Origin: Nostoc sp. CHAB 5715
GTDB lineage: Bacteria; Cyanobacteriota; Cyanobacteriia; Cyanobacteriales; Nostocaceae
Reading direction: 5' to 3'
Assembly: GCF_020829685.1 (NCBI RefSeq)
Contig: NZ_JAIVFR010000008.1
Coordinates: 1-21,487 of the forward strand
DNA length: 21,487 nt
Positions 1 through 6,191 of this stretch are shown piece by piece. The number at the start of each line of letters is the position of its first letter. Position 1 is the stretch's first letter. Both the position numbers and the translations under genes were made by a program. The notes under the pieces were generated by a model. That model saw only the letters and a program-made list of their open reading frames with translations, was not told the origin of the DNA and did not search any database.

Positions 1-262
1 TTTTATCTTTATAAATACTACTACGATGCCCAACTTCTATGATAGTTATCAATAAAATTTCATCCAAAATATCATAGATAATGCGATAGTCTCCTACTCT
101 AATTCGATAACCATTGTCTCTATTTTTTAGCTTTTTAACCCCATCTGGACGTGGTTCTGTGGCTAAATCATCAATTTTAGCGTGTATACGTTATTGAAGT
201 TTTGGCGGTAATTTTTTAAGTTGTTTTGATGCACCTTTAGAAATTTCAACTTGATAACTCAC
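1..262 (-). pseudogene. RelE/ParE-type toxin, interrupted by an in-frame stop; runs off the window
   Basis: The reading frame starts with GTG at 262, inside the antitoxin stop codon (GTGA overlap, translationally coupled). It encodes 23 residues (VSYQVEISKGASKQLKKLPP...) and then meets TAA at 193-191. The same frame continues open to the window edge and still reads like a RelE/ParE toxin, with NRDNGYRIRVGDYRIIYDI and IIEVGHRSSIYKDK, the central and C-terminal beta strands of the family. CAA to TAA is a single transition, so this is a fresh nonsense mutation, a sequencing error, or a readthrough case. In the family, such toxins cleave mRNA on the ribosome or poison gyrase and are neutralised by the upstream antitoxin. 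As written the toxin should be inactive. The true C-terminus is not visible. Family assignment is solid; pseudogene status depends on one base. Confidence 0.75.
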
Positions 263-486
263 GCCACTTCCTGACTTATTTCTTTTTTAACTTCTTCCCA
301 ACTCACAGTACCATTAATACGTATATCTTCTTTACCTTCATCATAGGCTTTTAACTCTTCCTCCTCCTCTTCTTCTTCTATTCGTTGTAACAATGCGAAA
401 ATTTCATCTAAAGTGCTGTCATAAGCCTGTTTCAGTAGTAAGTTGATGGCTTTGATAATTTCTTCTCTTTCAATTTCGGTTTTCAT
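259..486 (-). CDS. Type II antitoxin partner of the RelE/ParE-like toxin
   Basis: This 75-residue acidic protein starts at ATG 486 and ends in the GTGA overlap with the downstream toxin frame. Its N-terminus (about residues 1-35) is predicted helical, and its C-terminus ends in SWEEVKKEISQEVA. That tail resembles the W-E-x-V-K motif at the end of many cyanobacterial antitoxins, where it binds RelE-type toxins. Residues 37-44 are a run of eight glutamates, encoded by a GAA/GAG microsatellite at about 355-380 that could slip during replication. The order antitoxin then toxin, the small size and the overlap support the pair; the product would also be expected to repress the operon. Family membership comes from context and the tail motif rather than from a clear DNA-binding domain. 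Confidence 0.65.
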   Translation of the reverse strand: MKTEIEREEIIKAINLLLKQAYDSTLDEIFALLQRIEEEEEEEELKAYDEGKEDIRINGTVSWEEVKKEISQEVA

Positions 487-530
487 GTTTCAAGCCAGAA
501 ATATTGAATTTACATACATTATATATTGTA

Positions 531-742
531 ATAAGAAGGAGTCAGAAGTCAGAATTCAGAAGTCAGAATTCAGGACTCAGAATTCAGGAGTCAGAATACC
601 CCAGCAATCAAGTCAGGGGTTTCAAACAAGGAAAAATTTTCTTTATCTCCACGATTGAAATTGGGGGCTTTAAACCACGATTCATCCACCAGTCGCACAG
701 AATCCCAACTGAATTCTGGCTCCTGACTCCTGAATTCTTCTT
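531..742. repeat. Inverted clusters of short GTCAGAATTCAG-type repeats
   Basis: The gap 487-804 has no convincing gene. At about 531-597 there are irregular tandem copies of a GTCAGAA / TTCAG(G)A motif. At 709-742 the complement appears (CTGAATTCTGGCTCCTGACT and onward). The two clusters are in opposite orientation around about 110 bp of unrelated sequence and could pair as a long imperfect hairpin. Such degenerate short tandem repeats are common between genes in Nostoc-type genomes. Frames running through this block are repeat translations, not genes. Confidence 0.7.
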
Positions 743-804
743 CGGTAACAGTAGTCTGGAATCAAGGCATCGCTTGAGACTCAGGACAGTCCCTACTGCC
801 TTAA

Positions 805-1446
805 TCACAAAGTTAATTGACAAATTGCTTTTAAAACTTGTAGCAACTGACTTGAACGCTCTCTTTCCATTAAATTTAATTCTGGCAACAGATAATAAAT
901 AGGGGGATTTCCTTGTTCAAGATAGACAAACTGATAACTTCTACCATTCGTCGCCAATCCCCAAACTGATTTTTGATTATCTAAATTTTTATAAGAGTAT
1001 GTGAGTAGCTGAGGTAAACCTGTTGATATATCAACCTGACTATTTTTAGATTCAATTAACAGTACCCAAAAATATCTTTGAGGTTTAGTATGTTTAGCGT
1101 TACTAACAGCTAAAATATCAAATCTGCCTTTAATTTTGATATCTTCATCTTCAACTTCAATCTCAGCAATATTCTCCTCCAAAACAATCTCAATAGGATA
1201 GCGATAAAAACCAGCTAATCTTAATAAAGGGGCAACTGCAAGAAACTTTACCTGACCTTCAGAAACTTTGCCTGCTGTAAGATATCTGTCAAAGTCATTT
1301 CTAATTTGCAGAAGTTCCTGCTGTTCTAGTTCCGTGAGAGGTTCCAGAGATAAGTAGTTAGAAAATGAGTCACTGTATTGTTCTTGAAAGCCAAACAGAC
1401 GATGAACTTCTTCTAGGGATAAATTACGAGGATCAATAATTGTCAT
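805..1446 (-). CDS. PD-(D/E)XK nuclease-like protein (restriction endonuclease subunit R-like)
   Basis: This 213-residue protein belongs to a family common in cyanobacteria and usually labelled restriction endonuclease-like. The likely nuclease core is visible: Asp110 in KGRFDILAV, Glu132-Ser-Lys134 in VLLIESKNSQVDI, and Gln146 in STGLPQLLTY, matching D...ExK...Q of the PD-(D/E)XK fold. Residues 60-100 supply the preceding helix and strand. It is a stand-alone gene with no methyltransferase or specificity subunit nearby, so a complete restriction system is not present in this window. The start is ATG at 1446. The downstream neighbour is repeat DNA, and upstream lies a mobile element. The real target is unknown; defence or a selfish nuclease role are both possible. 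Confidence 0.65.
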   Translation of the reverse strand: MTIIDPRNLSLEEVHRLFGFQEQYSDSFSNYLSLEPLTELEQQELLQIRNDFDRYLTAGKVSEGQVKFLAVAPLLRLAGFYRYPIEIVLEENIAEIEVEDEDIKIKGRFDILAVSNAKHTKPQRYFWVLLIESKNSQVDISTGLPQLLTYSYKNLDNQKSVWGLATNGRSYQFVYLEQGNPPIYYLLPELNLMERERSSQLLQVLKAICQLTL

Positions 1447-1554
1447 ATATTTTTGCTTGATTAAGTAAGGTGTAACCCAATCGAAGTTATCTATATAAAA
1501 CCTATGTTAACCCCTGGTTGACTGAACAACTTTGTTAAGCTGCAACAAAAAAAA

Positions 1555-1743
1555 TTTGTCAGTTCAGGGCTATTTCGTTCTAAACATAAACCGCCCAGAA
1601 CTAAAGTTCACAGGCTTTTAGCTTAAGTCCACTAAAGTGGACTAAAAACCTTTCTTAGTCGTCTTTAGACGACTTTTGTTATTAGCCTCAGAATTTATTC
1701 TGAGGCGGGCTAGATGAGAATGAAATAGCCCTGTTTGTCAGTT
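1555..1743. mobile_element. MITE-like element, 169 bp, with 17-bp inverted ends and 10-bp target duplication
   Basis: The element is 1565-1733. Its ends, CAGGGCTATTTCGTTCT (1565-1581) and the complement at 1717-1733, match at 16 of 17 positions. A perfect 10-bp direct repeat, TTTGTCAGTT, lies exactly outside both ends (1555-1564 and 1734-1743) and is the target site duplication. The interior holds no ORF but contains consecutive palindromes: AGTCCACTAAAGTGGACT, AGTCGTCTTTAGACGACT and CCTCAGAATTTATTCTGAGG. This is a non-autonomous element moved by a transposase elsewhere. The end sequence and long duplication suggest an ISAs1- or IS4-like DDE transposase, but that assignment is inference. Confidence 0.85.
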
Positions 1744-1794
1744 AATCAAATATTAATCCTCAACAAACTCCTCTTTAACTTCGTGACTTTGTGT

Positions 1795-1905
1795 TCTCTG
1801 CGCCTCTGTGGTTAAATAAAAAACTTTTGAACCGCACAGACGCAGAGAAGCCAGTGCGTTGGGCGGGTTCTCCGACTTGAAGCAACTGGCGCGGCGCAGA
1901 GAGAA
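1795..1905. repeat. Interspersed inverted repeat carrying a 41-bp palindromic insert
   Basis: TCTCTGCGCCTCTGTGGTTAA (1795-1815) is roughly inverted at 1830-1848 (AACCGCACAGACGCAGAG), a pattern scattered through many cyanobacterial genomes. Within the second arm sits a 41-bp palindrome-ended unit at 1850-1890 with arms GCCAGT and ACTGGC, after which the GCGCAGAGAG motif resumes at about 1894. It looks like one repeat inserted into another. No gene is present between the MITE and hisS. Confidence 0.55.
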
Positions 1906-1924
1906 AAAGAGATGTTAAAAGTAA

Positions 1925-3313
1925 TTAGCCAAGCCTTCTTTTAACTTCCTCAGCCAAATCTACCAGTAGCACCTCTACTTGCTCACCTGTCTTCAAATCT
2001 TTCAGCGATGACTTTTGTGCTGCTGCTTCCTCAGAACCAATGATTACGCAAAATTGAATTCCTTGTTTATCGGCTAGCTGAAATTGTTTACCCAAGGGGC
2101 GCTTATCAAAGTTAGTGATGACATTAATTCCAGCCTGACGCAGATGTTGCGAAACTTTTAAATAAGTTGGCATTAAATCTTCTTGCATATTCACTACCAT
2201 CACCTGGGCTAGTGTAGCAGCTAAGGTACTAAGAATACCAGCTTTTAACAAGCGACTAATTAAGCGAGTTAAACCAATAGAAATGCCTACACCAGGCATT
2301 TTATCACCCAAAAACACCCCAACTAATTCCTCATATCTCCCGCCAGAACAGATACTACCTAAAGCTTCATGTCCTAATAAGGTTGTTTCGTAAACTGTAC
2401 CAGTATAGTAATCAAGTCCACGGGCAATGGATAAATCAATACAGAAACGATTTTCGGCAACTCCGAGATTACGCACGCCTGCAATTACCGTTTCTAATTC
2501 GGTCATTCCCAGACTTAATTGCTCGGCTTCTGACAAATTTTCTGCAAGATGCTTAAGTTTATCTAATACTTCATCAACGGAACCATCTATTTTAATAAAA
2601 TCAATAATTTTTTGAGTCTGTTCTCCTGAAACTCCCTCTTTTTCTAAATCTTGTTTTACTTTATTCTCACCAATTTTTTCTAAATTATCAACAATACCAA
2701 TACACGCTTTAATTTGGTTTTCGGTAATTCCTACTGACTTAAAAAAACCTGTAAGAACTTTGCGATTATTGATGCGAATCAAAAAATCACCAATATTAAT
2801 TGCTTCAAATATCTCAGTGATAATTGCAGGCATCTGAGCATCATAAAGCAGGCTGAGTTCACGACGAGCAACTACATCAATATCGCACTGACGAAACTGG
2901 CGAAAACGCCCATCTTTTGCTCGTTCACCACGAAAAACTACATCCATTTGGTAGCGGGCAAAGGGAAAGGTTAACTCATTCAGGTGACGGGCAATATACG
3001 CTGCTAATGGAACTGTTTGGTCAAACTTTAAAGCTCTTGCTTCCGAACCAGTTTCGCCCGATTTATCTCTCTCGGCTTGCCGATTTGGTGGCAGGATGGG
3101 GTCAATGCCATAAATGATATTGTCGCCTTGATTCCCTTTAGCTTGCAGCACTTCTAAACGTTCTACAGCAGGTGTTTCGATGGGCGTAAATCCATAGCTT
3201 TCAAAAACTCTACGGATGATATCTAGCAAATATAATTCTAGACGCTTTTCATTAGGCAGAAATTCTGGGAAACCACTAGGAGTAGAAAAGTTTATTTTGT
3301 CACCTTTTGCCAT
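1925..3313 (-). CDS. hisS: Histidyl-tRNA synthetase
   Basis: This 462-residue class II aminoacyl-tRNA synthetase charges tRNA-His with histidine in the cytoplasm. Visible features in order: an N-terminal motif 1 region ending near residue 50; the ALKFDQTVPLAAYIA substrate loop (94-108); motif 2, with VFRGERAKDGRFRQFRQCDI (127-146); the histidine-binding signature GLDYYTGTVYET; GGRYEELV; and motif 3, GVGISIGLTRL. The C-terminal 100 residues form the anticodon-binding domain (QVMVVNMQEDL..., PLGKQFQLADKQGIQFCVIIG). The length is normal and no catalytic block is missing. The start is ATG at 3313 with a TAAGG ribosome-binding site about 7 bases upstream. It is transcribed in the same direction as the small gene and toxin-antitoxin pair upstream, but probably has its own promoter because it is a housekeeping gene. 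Confidence 0.97.
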   Translation of the reverse strand: MAKGDKINFSTPSGFPEFLPNEKRLELYLLDIIRRVFESYGFTPIETPAVERLEVLQAKGNQGDNIIYGIDPILPPNRQAERDKSGETGSEARALKFDQTVPLAAYIARHLNELTFPFARYQMDVVFRGERAKDGRFRQFRQCDIDVVARRELSLLYDAQMPAIITEIFEAINIGDFLIRINNRKVLTGFFKSVGITENQIKACIGIVDNLEKIGENKVKQDLEKEGVSGEQTQKIIDFIKIDGSVDEVLDKLKHLAENLSEAEQLSLGMTELETVIAGVRNLGVAENRFCIDLSIARGLDYYTGTVYETTLLGHEALGSICSGGRYEELVGVFLGDKMPGVGISIGLTRLISRLLKAGILSTLAATLAQVMVVNMQEDLMPTYLKVSQHLRQAGINVITNFDKRPLGKQFQLADKQGIQFCVIIGSEEAAAQKSSLKDLKTGEQVEVLLVDLAEEVKRRLG

Positions 3314-3345
3314 GCGTGTACCTTACTAAGTTGAAATTTGAGACT

Positions 3346-3552
3346 TTATTGTCCACGCCCTGGCTTGCAATCTGCAAAACCCAACGCCTCTGTGTCGAGA
3401 AAACTTGCGATCGCCATCTCAATAACTGCTTCGATTGGATATTCAATTTCAGTAGCACGAGCAATTAGAGCGGCGCGAATTCGTTCAGGTAAGCATCCTA
3501 AAATAACTTCGGCATCATTGGGAGAAAGTTGCTCTTGGAGTTTGGCTTGCAT
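3346..3552 (-). CDS. Conserved small cyanobacterial protein of unknown function
   Basis: I place the start at ATG 3552, giving 68 residues beginning MQAKLQEQLSPNDAEV. The frame can be extended upstream to 3708, but that part overlaps the toxin gene and does not look like protein. The conserved-looking core is LGCLPERIRAALIARA, TEIEYPIEAVIEMAIASFLD and the basic tail ADCKPGRGQ. Its helical pattern, with an Arg-rich turn followed by IEAVIEMAIASFLD, would suit a small ribbon-helix-helix-like or antitoxin-type protein, but no motif proves this. It lies 58 bp downstream of the RelE-type toxin and 32 bp upstream of hisS on the same strand, so it may be co-transcribed with either. Confidence 0.55.
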   Translation of the reverse strand: MQAKLQEQLSPNDAEVILGCLPERIRAALIARATEIEYPIEAVIEMAIASFLDTEALGFADCKPGRGQ

Positions 3553-3610
3553 CGCTTTACTACCCTTGGGTTGGAATTTGGACGTTGTAAGGAGGTTCGG
3601 TAGCTCTTGT

Positions 3611-3985
3611 TTAGATATCCTCTTTATGTTTAATCGCCCGTTGCTCATATTCTGTAATGATGCTCTGAATGTCATCTGCGGCAATATCAACTTGTTCAGA
3701 TTTTGCATAAATAGTCAGCAAAATAATTCCCGTTGCTGTCTTGACATAATAAATCAGACGATAGCCACCGCTTTTACCTTTTTGAGTGTCGCTATTTCGG
3801 ACTCTTAACTTGAAGACCGTATAACCAACCCCAGGTATTTTATCTCCTGGCAACTCTCCCTGTTCAAGTTGTTCGATGACGGGTTGTATATCATTCCGAA
3901 TACTGCGATACTTCTTAGCAAGAGCGCGTAGATTTCGGTTGAACGTTGGCGAAACTTCAACTTGAATGAAAGGCTGATCAGTCAT
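3611..3985 (-). CDS. RelE/ParE-family toxin
   Basis: This 124-residue protein starts at ATG 3985 (MTDQPFIQVEVSPTF). A TTG two codons upstream is possible but less likely. The ATG overlaps the last 8 bases of the antitoxin gene, which implies translational coupling. Family features are the N-terminal helix pair after VEVSPTFNRNLRALAKKYRS, the central strand YTVFKLRVRNSDTQKGKSGG, and YRLIYYVKTATGIILLTIYAKSEQ, the usual strand order of RelE/HigB-like ribonucleases. Such toxins cleave ribosome-bound mRNA when the antitoxin is degraded. It is somewhat longer than minimal RelE (about 95 residues) because of the C-terminal helix. Its upstream neighbour is the antitoxin at 3978-4217. Confidence 0.8.
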   Translation of the reverse strand: MTDQPFIQVEVSPTFNRNLRALAKKYRSIRNDIQPVIEQLEQGELPGDKIPGVGYTVFKLRVRNSDTQKGKSGGYRLIYYVKTATGIILLTIYAKSEQVDIAADDIQSIITEYEQRAIKHKEDI

Positions 3986-4217
3986 TTTCAAGCCCTTCCC
4001 AAAGTTGAGCCACCGGGATAGTTTGCCCAGTCATGGCTTCGTGCCAAGCTTGCCGGAAATCTGCTAAGACTTCTGCTTGAGATTGATCGTCTAGAACTTT
4101 CTCTTCTGGAATTAGAATAATAACTTCTACGCGGCTGTTTTTATCTGTTATGAGAGGATGATCTAAGGTTAGTTGTCCTTGCTCATTAATAGTTGCCATG
4201 ACTTTAACTGCTTTCAT
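3978..4217 (-). CDS. Antitoxin of the RelE/ParE pair
   Basis: This 79-residue protein starts at ATG 4217 (MKAVKVMATINEQGQLTLDH); an internal ATG at residue 7 is an alternative. The N-terminus reads as a short beta-rich module of the type TINEQGQLTLDHPL...SRVEVIILIP, common in cyanobacterial antitoxins. The C-terminus, ADFRQAWHEAMTGQTIPVAQLWEGLEND, is helical and would wrap the toxin. Its stop overlaps the toxin start by 8 bp. Gene order, size and the partner identify it as the antitoxin; no experimental family name is claimed. Confidence 0.75.
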   Translation of the reverse strand: MKAVKVMATINEQGQLTLDHPLITDKNSRVEVIILIPEEKVLDDQSQAEVLADFRQAWHEAMTGQTIPVAQLWEGLEND

Positions 4218-4361
4218 TGATAATCCAAGATATTAAGTAGTAGTGGTTAGGTTCATCAGGCGCTACAGGATCTACATAAAGGCTTAGTCCGTTATAGAGT
4301 GTAACGCTATAGTAGAAACCGACCTATAGGTTTTCTTAATAGTTTGAAGGCAACTTCCTAA
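4218..4361. other. Intergenic stretch without recognised features
   Basis: This lies between the antitoxin gene and the protease stub, all on the minus strand. It should hold the promoter of the antitoxin-toxin operon, but I could not choose a convincing -35/-10 pair. No hairpin or repeat stands out. Confidence 0.4.
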
Positions 4362-4475
4362 TTATAAATATACTAAGAGATGCCAAAATTGAAGCATTGA
4401 TGTGATCGCCAAACAATGGGCATCATTCACCGTGAATATTCGTGCTTGAAGCCCAACCACCGTCCCATGTATCAC
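4362..4475 (-). pseudogene. Truncated N-terminus of a probable clan AA aspartic protease
   Basis: A GTG start at 4475 overlaps the stop of the 90-aa gene (GTGA). The frame begins VIHGTVVGLQARIFTV and stops after 37 codons. From recollection, cyanobacterial clan AA (retropepsin-like) aspartic proteases begin with a very similar GTVVGLQARV segment and directly follow a relative of the 90-aa protein, then continue to the catalytic VDTGF motif. Here no DTG motif follows, and the sequence after ARIF does not resemble the family. I infer a gene cut off soon after its start by a deletion or insertion. Family assignment rests on a short segment plus gene order. Confidence 0.45.
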
Positions 4476-4744
4476 TGTATCGTCCTGACTAATGAACCAC
4501 CAACAGCATACACGGCATCATAACCAATCCTTTCTGCCCAAATTGCTGCATCAGGCTGTTTGGCTTGCAAACGACGGCTTGTTACCAGCAAATCATCACC
4601 AATTTCATATTCACCTGTTTCAACATTTATGGAAATTAATTTGCCAATATTCTCTACTGTCTCAACTTGGGAACGGATATGTTTTTCGTAGAATTCTTTA
4701 CCACGTTGGATAATTTCTTCGTCACTTAGTTTCGGATAAGACAT
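4472..4744 (-). CDS. Conserved 90-aa cyanobacterial protein, usual partner of an aspartic protease
   Basis: The start is taken at ATG 4744 (MSYPKLSDEEIIQRGKEFYE), since the 24 residues upstream in frame do not look conserved. The protein is acidic and compact: a helical first half (DEEIIQRGKEFYEKHIRSQV) and a second half with beta character (GKLISINVETGEYEIGDD, IGYDAVYAVGGSLVRTIQ). It belongs to a widespread cyanobacterial family of unknown function often encoded just upstream of a clan AA aspartic protease. The two-gene overlap seen here fits that arrangement, although the partner is truncated. A toxin-antitoxin-like role has been speculated for such pairs, but nothing in the sequence demonstrates it. 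Confidence 0.65.
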   Translation of the reverse strand: MSYPKLSDEEIIQRGKEFYEKHIRSQVETVENIGKLISINVETGEYEIGDDLLVTSRRLQAKQPDAAIWAERIGYDAVYAVGGSLVRTIQ

Positions 4745-4895
4745 ACAGGCAAGCTTCCAAGTAAAGCATTTGATCGCCCTATTTATTATAGTGTGCAACT
4801 TATTGTTAAACGACAAGGAAACGAGCAGCGATGCCTGTCATCTCATATTCTTGGCTGTCTTTGCCATACTTCAACACCACGCCACTGACCAAGTA

Positions 4896-5063
4896 AACGA
4901 ATAGACTTGTGTTCTGAACGAATGGACTTGTGTTCTGAACGAATAGACTTGTGTTCTGAACGAATGGACTTGTGTTCTGGACGAATGGACTTGTGTTCTG
5001 AACGAATGGACTTGTGTTCTGAACGAATAGACTTGTGTTCTGAACGAATGGACTTGTGTTCTG
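4896..5063. repeat. Minisatellite: eight tandem copies of a 21-bp unit
   Basis: The unit is AACGAATRGACTTGTGTTCTG, repeated eight times without spacing changes. Only two sites vary: position 8 is A in copies 1, 3 and 7 and G in the rest, and copy 5 begins GACG instead of AACG. Because 21 is a multiple of three and the unit lacks stops in several frames, long open frames appear on both strands. One is a minus-strand frame (4806-5069, TTG start) encoding a VQNTSPF/VQNTSLF heptapeptide repeat followed by a YLVSGVVLKYGKDSQEYEMT tail. I do not accept these as genes without expression evidence. Confidence 0.9.
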
Positions 5064-5266
5064 AACCAAAACATCAAAATTCTTCCAGATGCTTTGGTTA
5101 TCGTAGACGAAACCGTGGCAGAGGCGATCGCCTCTGGTAAAACAAATATTTTGAACAGGATGAGAATGCGATCGCTTTTTGATGGCCGCAATGTAGAAAC
5201 GCGATTCATCGCGTCTTCTTTAATTAACAATAAATGCCACAATAATAGAAGCCACACAGAAGTATT

Positions 5267-5863
5267 ATGACTACAGCCCAACGATTGACGTTTGAGCAAT
5301 ACCTAGAGATAGATGATGGGACGGAAAACCGTTATGAACTTGTTGATGGGAGGCTAATAGAATTGCCGCCAGAGTCAGAACCAAATACGTCCCTTGCAAA
5401 TTACCTGTTCCTGCTATTAGTTAGTGCTGGAATGCCTTTTCGACAAGTACAGCCTCATGTTTGCGAACTTCAAGTACCAGTCCTTGAGGCTGGCGATCCT
5501 GCAAATCGCTACCCTGATTTGGTGATTCTCCGGGAGGAACACTTAGAGCTGACCCGGAAGCGGTTGACTATTACTTTTGACGTTCTTCCACCGCACTTGG
5601 TGGTTGAAGTGGTGTCTCCAGGTCAGAGCAATCGGGATAGAGACTATGTGCGGAAGCGGAAACAATACGCAGCACGCGGTGTTCTTGAATACTGGCTGAT
5701 TGATCCAGAGGAACAGGCGATCGCTATTCTACAATTGTCAGAAGGCAGTTATCGTGAAGCTGGCAGGTTTACCGGAAGTACGCAGATTAAATCTCCAGAA
5801 CTGGAACGCTTGGGTATTCAGCTACAACTAACAGCTGAACAAATTTTTGATGTGGTTAAGTAG
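5267..5863 (+). CDS. Uma2-family (DUF820) PD-(D/E)XK endonuclease-like protein
   Basis: This 198-residue protein belongs to the Uma2/DUF820 family, expanded to dozens of copies in filamentous cyanobacteria. The order of motifs is typical: FEQYLEIDDGTENRYELVDG near the N-terminus (residues 9-28), RYPDLVIL with Asp84, HLVVEVVSPGQSNRDRDYVR with Glu114, and KRKQYAARGVLEYWLIDPE (130-148). Asp84, Glu114 and the following Glu/Lys positions form the predicted nuclease site. The start is ATG at 5267 and the length is standard. Family members are thought to be nucleases of unknown biological role, and many are linked to mobile DNA. No operon partner is evident; the upstream region is the minisatellite and HIP1-rich sequence. 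Confidence 0.9.
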   Translation: MTTAQRLTFEQYLEIDDGTENRYELVDGRLIELPPESEPNTSLANYLFLLLVSAGMPFRQVQPHVCELQVPVLEAGDPANRYPDLVILREEHLELTRKRLTITFDVLPPHLVVEVVSPGQSNRDRDYVRKRKQYAARGVLEYWLIDPEEQAIAILQLSEGSYREAGRFTGSTQIKSPELERLGIQLQLTAEQIFDVVK

Positions 5864-5950
5864 TTTGGTGCGATTCATGCTTCTCCAAAATGCCACAATA
5901 ATGGCAACCGATAGAAGTCCGACTCAGCCAACCCATCACTAATATAGCAA

Positions 5951-5981
5951 AGTGCTGAGTGCTGAGTGCTGAGTGCTGAGT
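5951..5981. repeat. Heptamer tandem repeat AGTGCTG, four copies
   Basis: AGTGCTG is repeated four times without interruption, followed by AGT, in the 328-bp gap between the Uma2 gene and the aldehyde dehydrogenase gene. Seven-base tandem repeats of this kind are characteristic of Nostocales intergenic DNA. Frames through it are repeat artefacts. Confidence 0.85.
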
Positions 5982-6107
5982 ATAAATCCAGTTGTTTCAA
6001 GGCTTTGAGCAATCAACACTGTCCTAACCTATGTGACTACGGCTATATCTCGTGCTTCCTGCTCTAAACGTGACTGAGAATGCGATGCCAACTCTTGGAG
6101 ACGCTTT

Positions 6108-6149
6108 GCGTAGCTTGCTTCTCCAAAGGAGTACGGCGGCAAGCTACGC
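6108..6149. repeat. Palindromic interspersed repeat with 11-bp perfect stem
   Basis: GCGTAGCTTGC (6108-6118) is exactly complemented by GCAAGCTACGC (6139-6149), with a small inner hairpin CTCCAAAGGAG (6121-6131) in the loop. Upstream GATGCCAACTCTTGGAGACG completes a motif widely scattered in Nostoc genomes. It sits just beyond the 3' end of the aldehyde dehydrogenase gene and might also act as a transcript-end structure. Confidence 0.6.
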
Positions 6150-6191
6150 CATTGGTTACGCTAATGAGTTGCATAGTGATGATGGCATTGG

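Noticed and set aside
504..902. Plus-strand open frame of 132 codons
   Set aside because: It runs through GTCAGAATTCAG-type repeats and then antisense to the nuclease gene; its low-complexity translation (RRSQKSEFRSQNSGLRIQES) is a repeat artefact.
4896..5063. CRISPR array
   Set aside because: The 21-bp units are directly adjacent with no unique spacers, and no cas genes are present.
4806..5299. Minus-strand frames through the 21-bp minisatellite (VQNTSPF and FRTQVHS repeats)
   Set aside because: They are open only because the unit length is a multiple of three and stop-free; there is a TTG start at 5069 with no RBS, or no credible start. Kept as a finding about the repeat, not as a gene.
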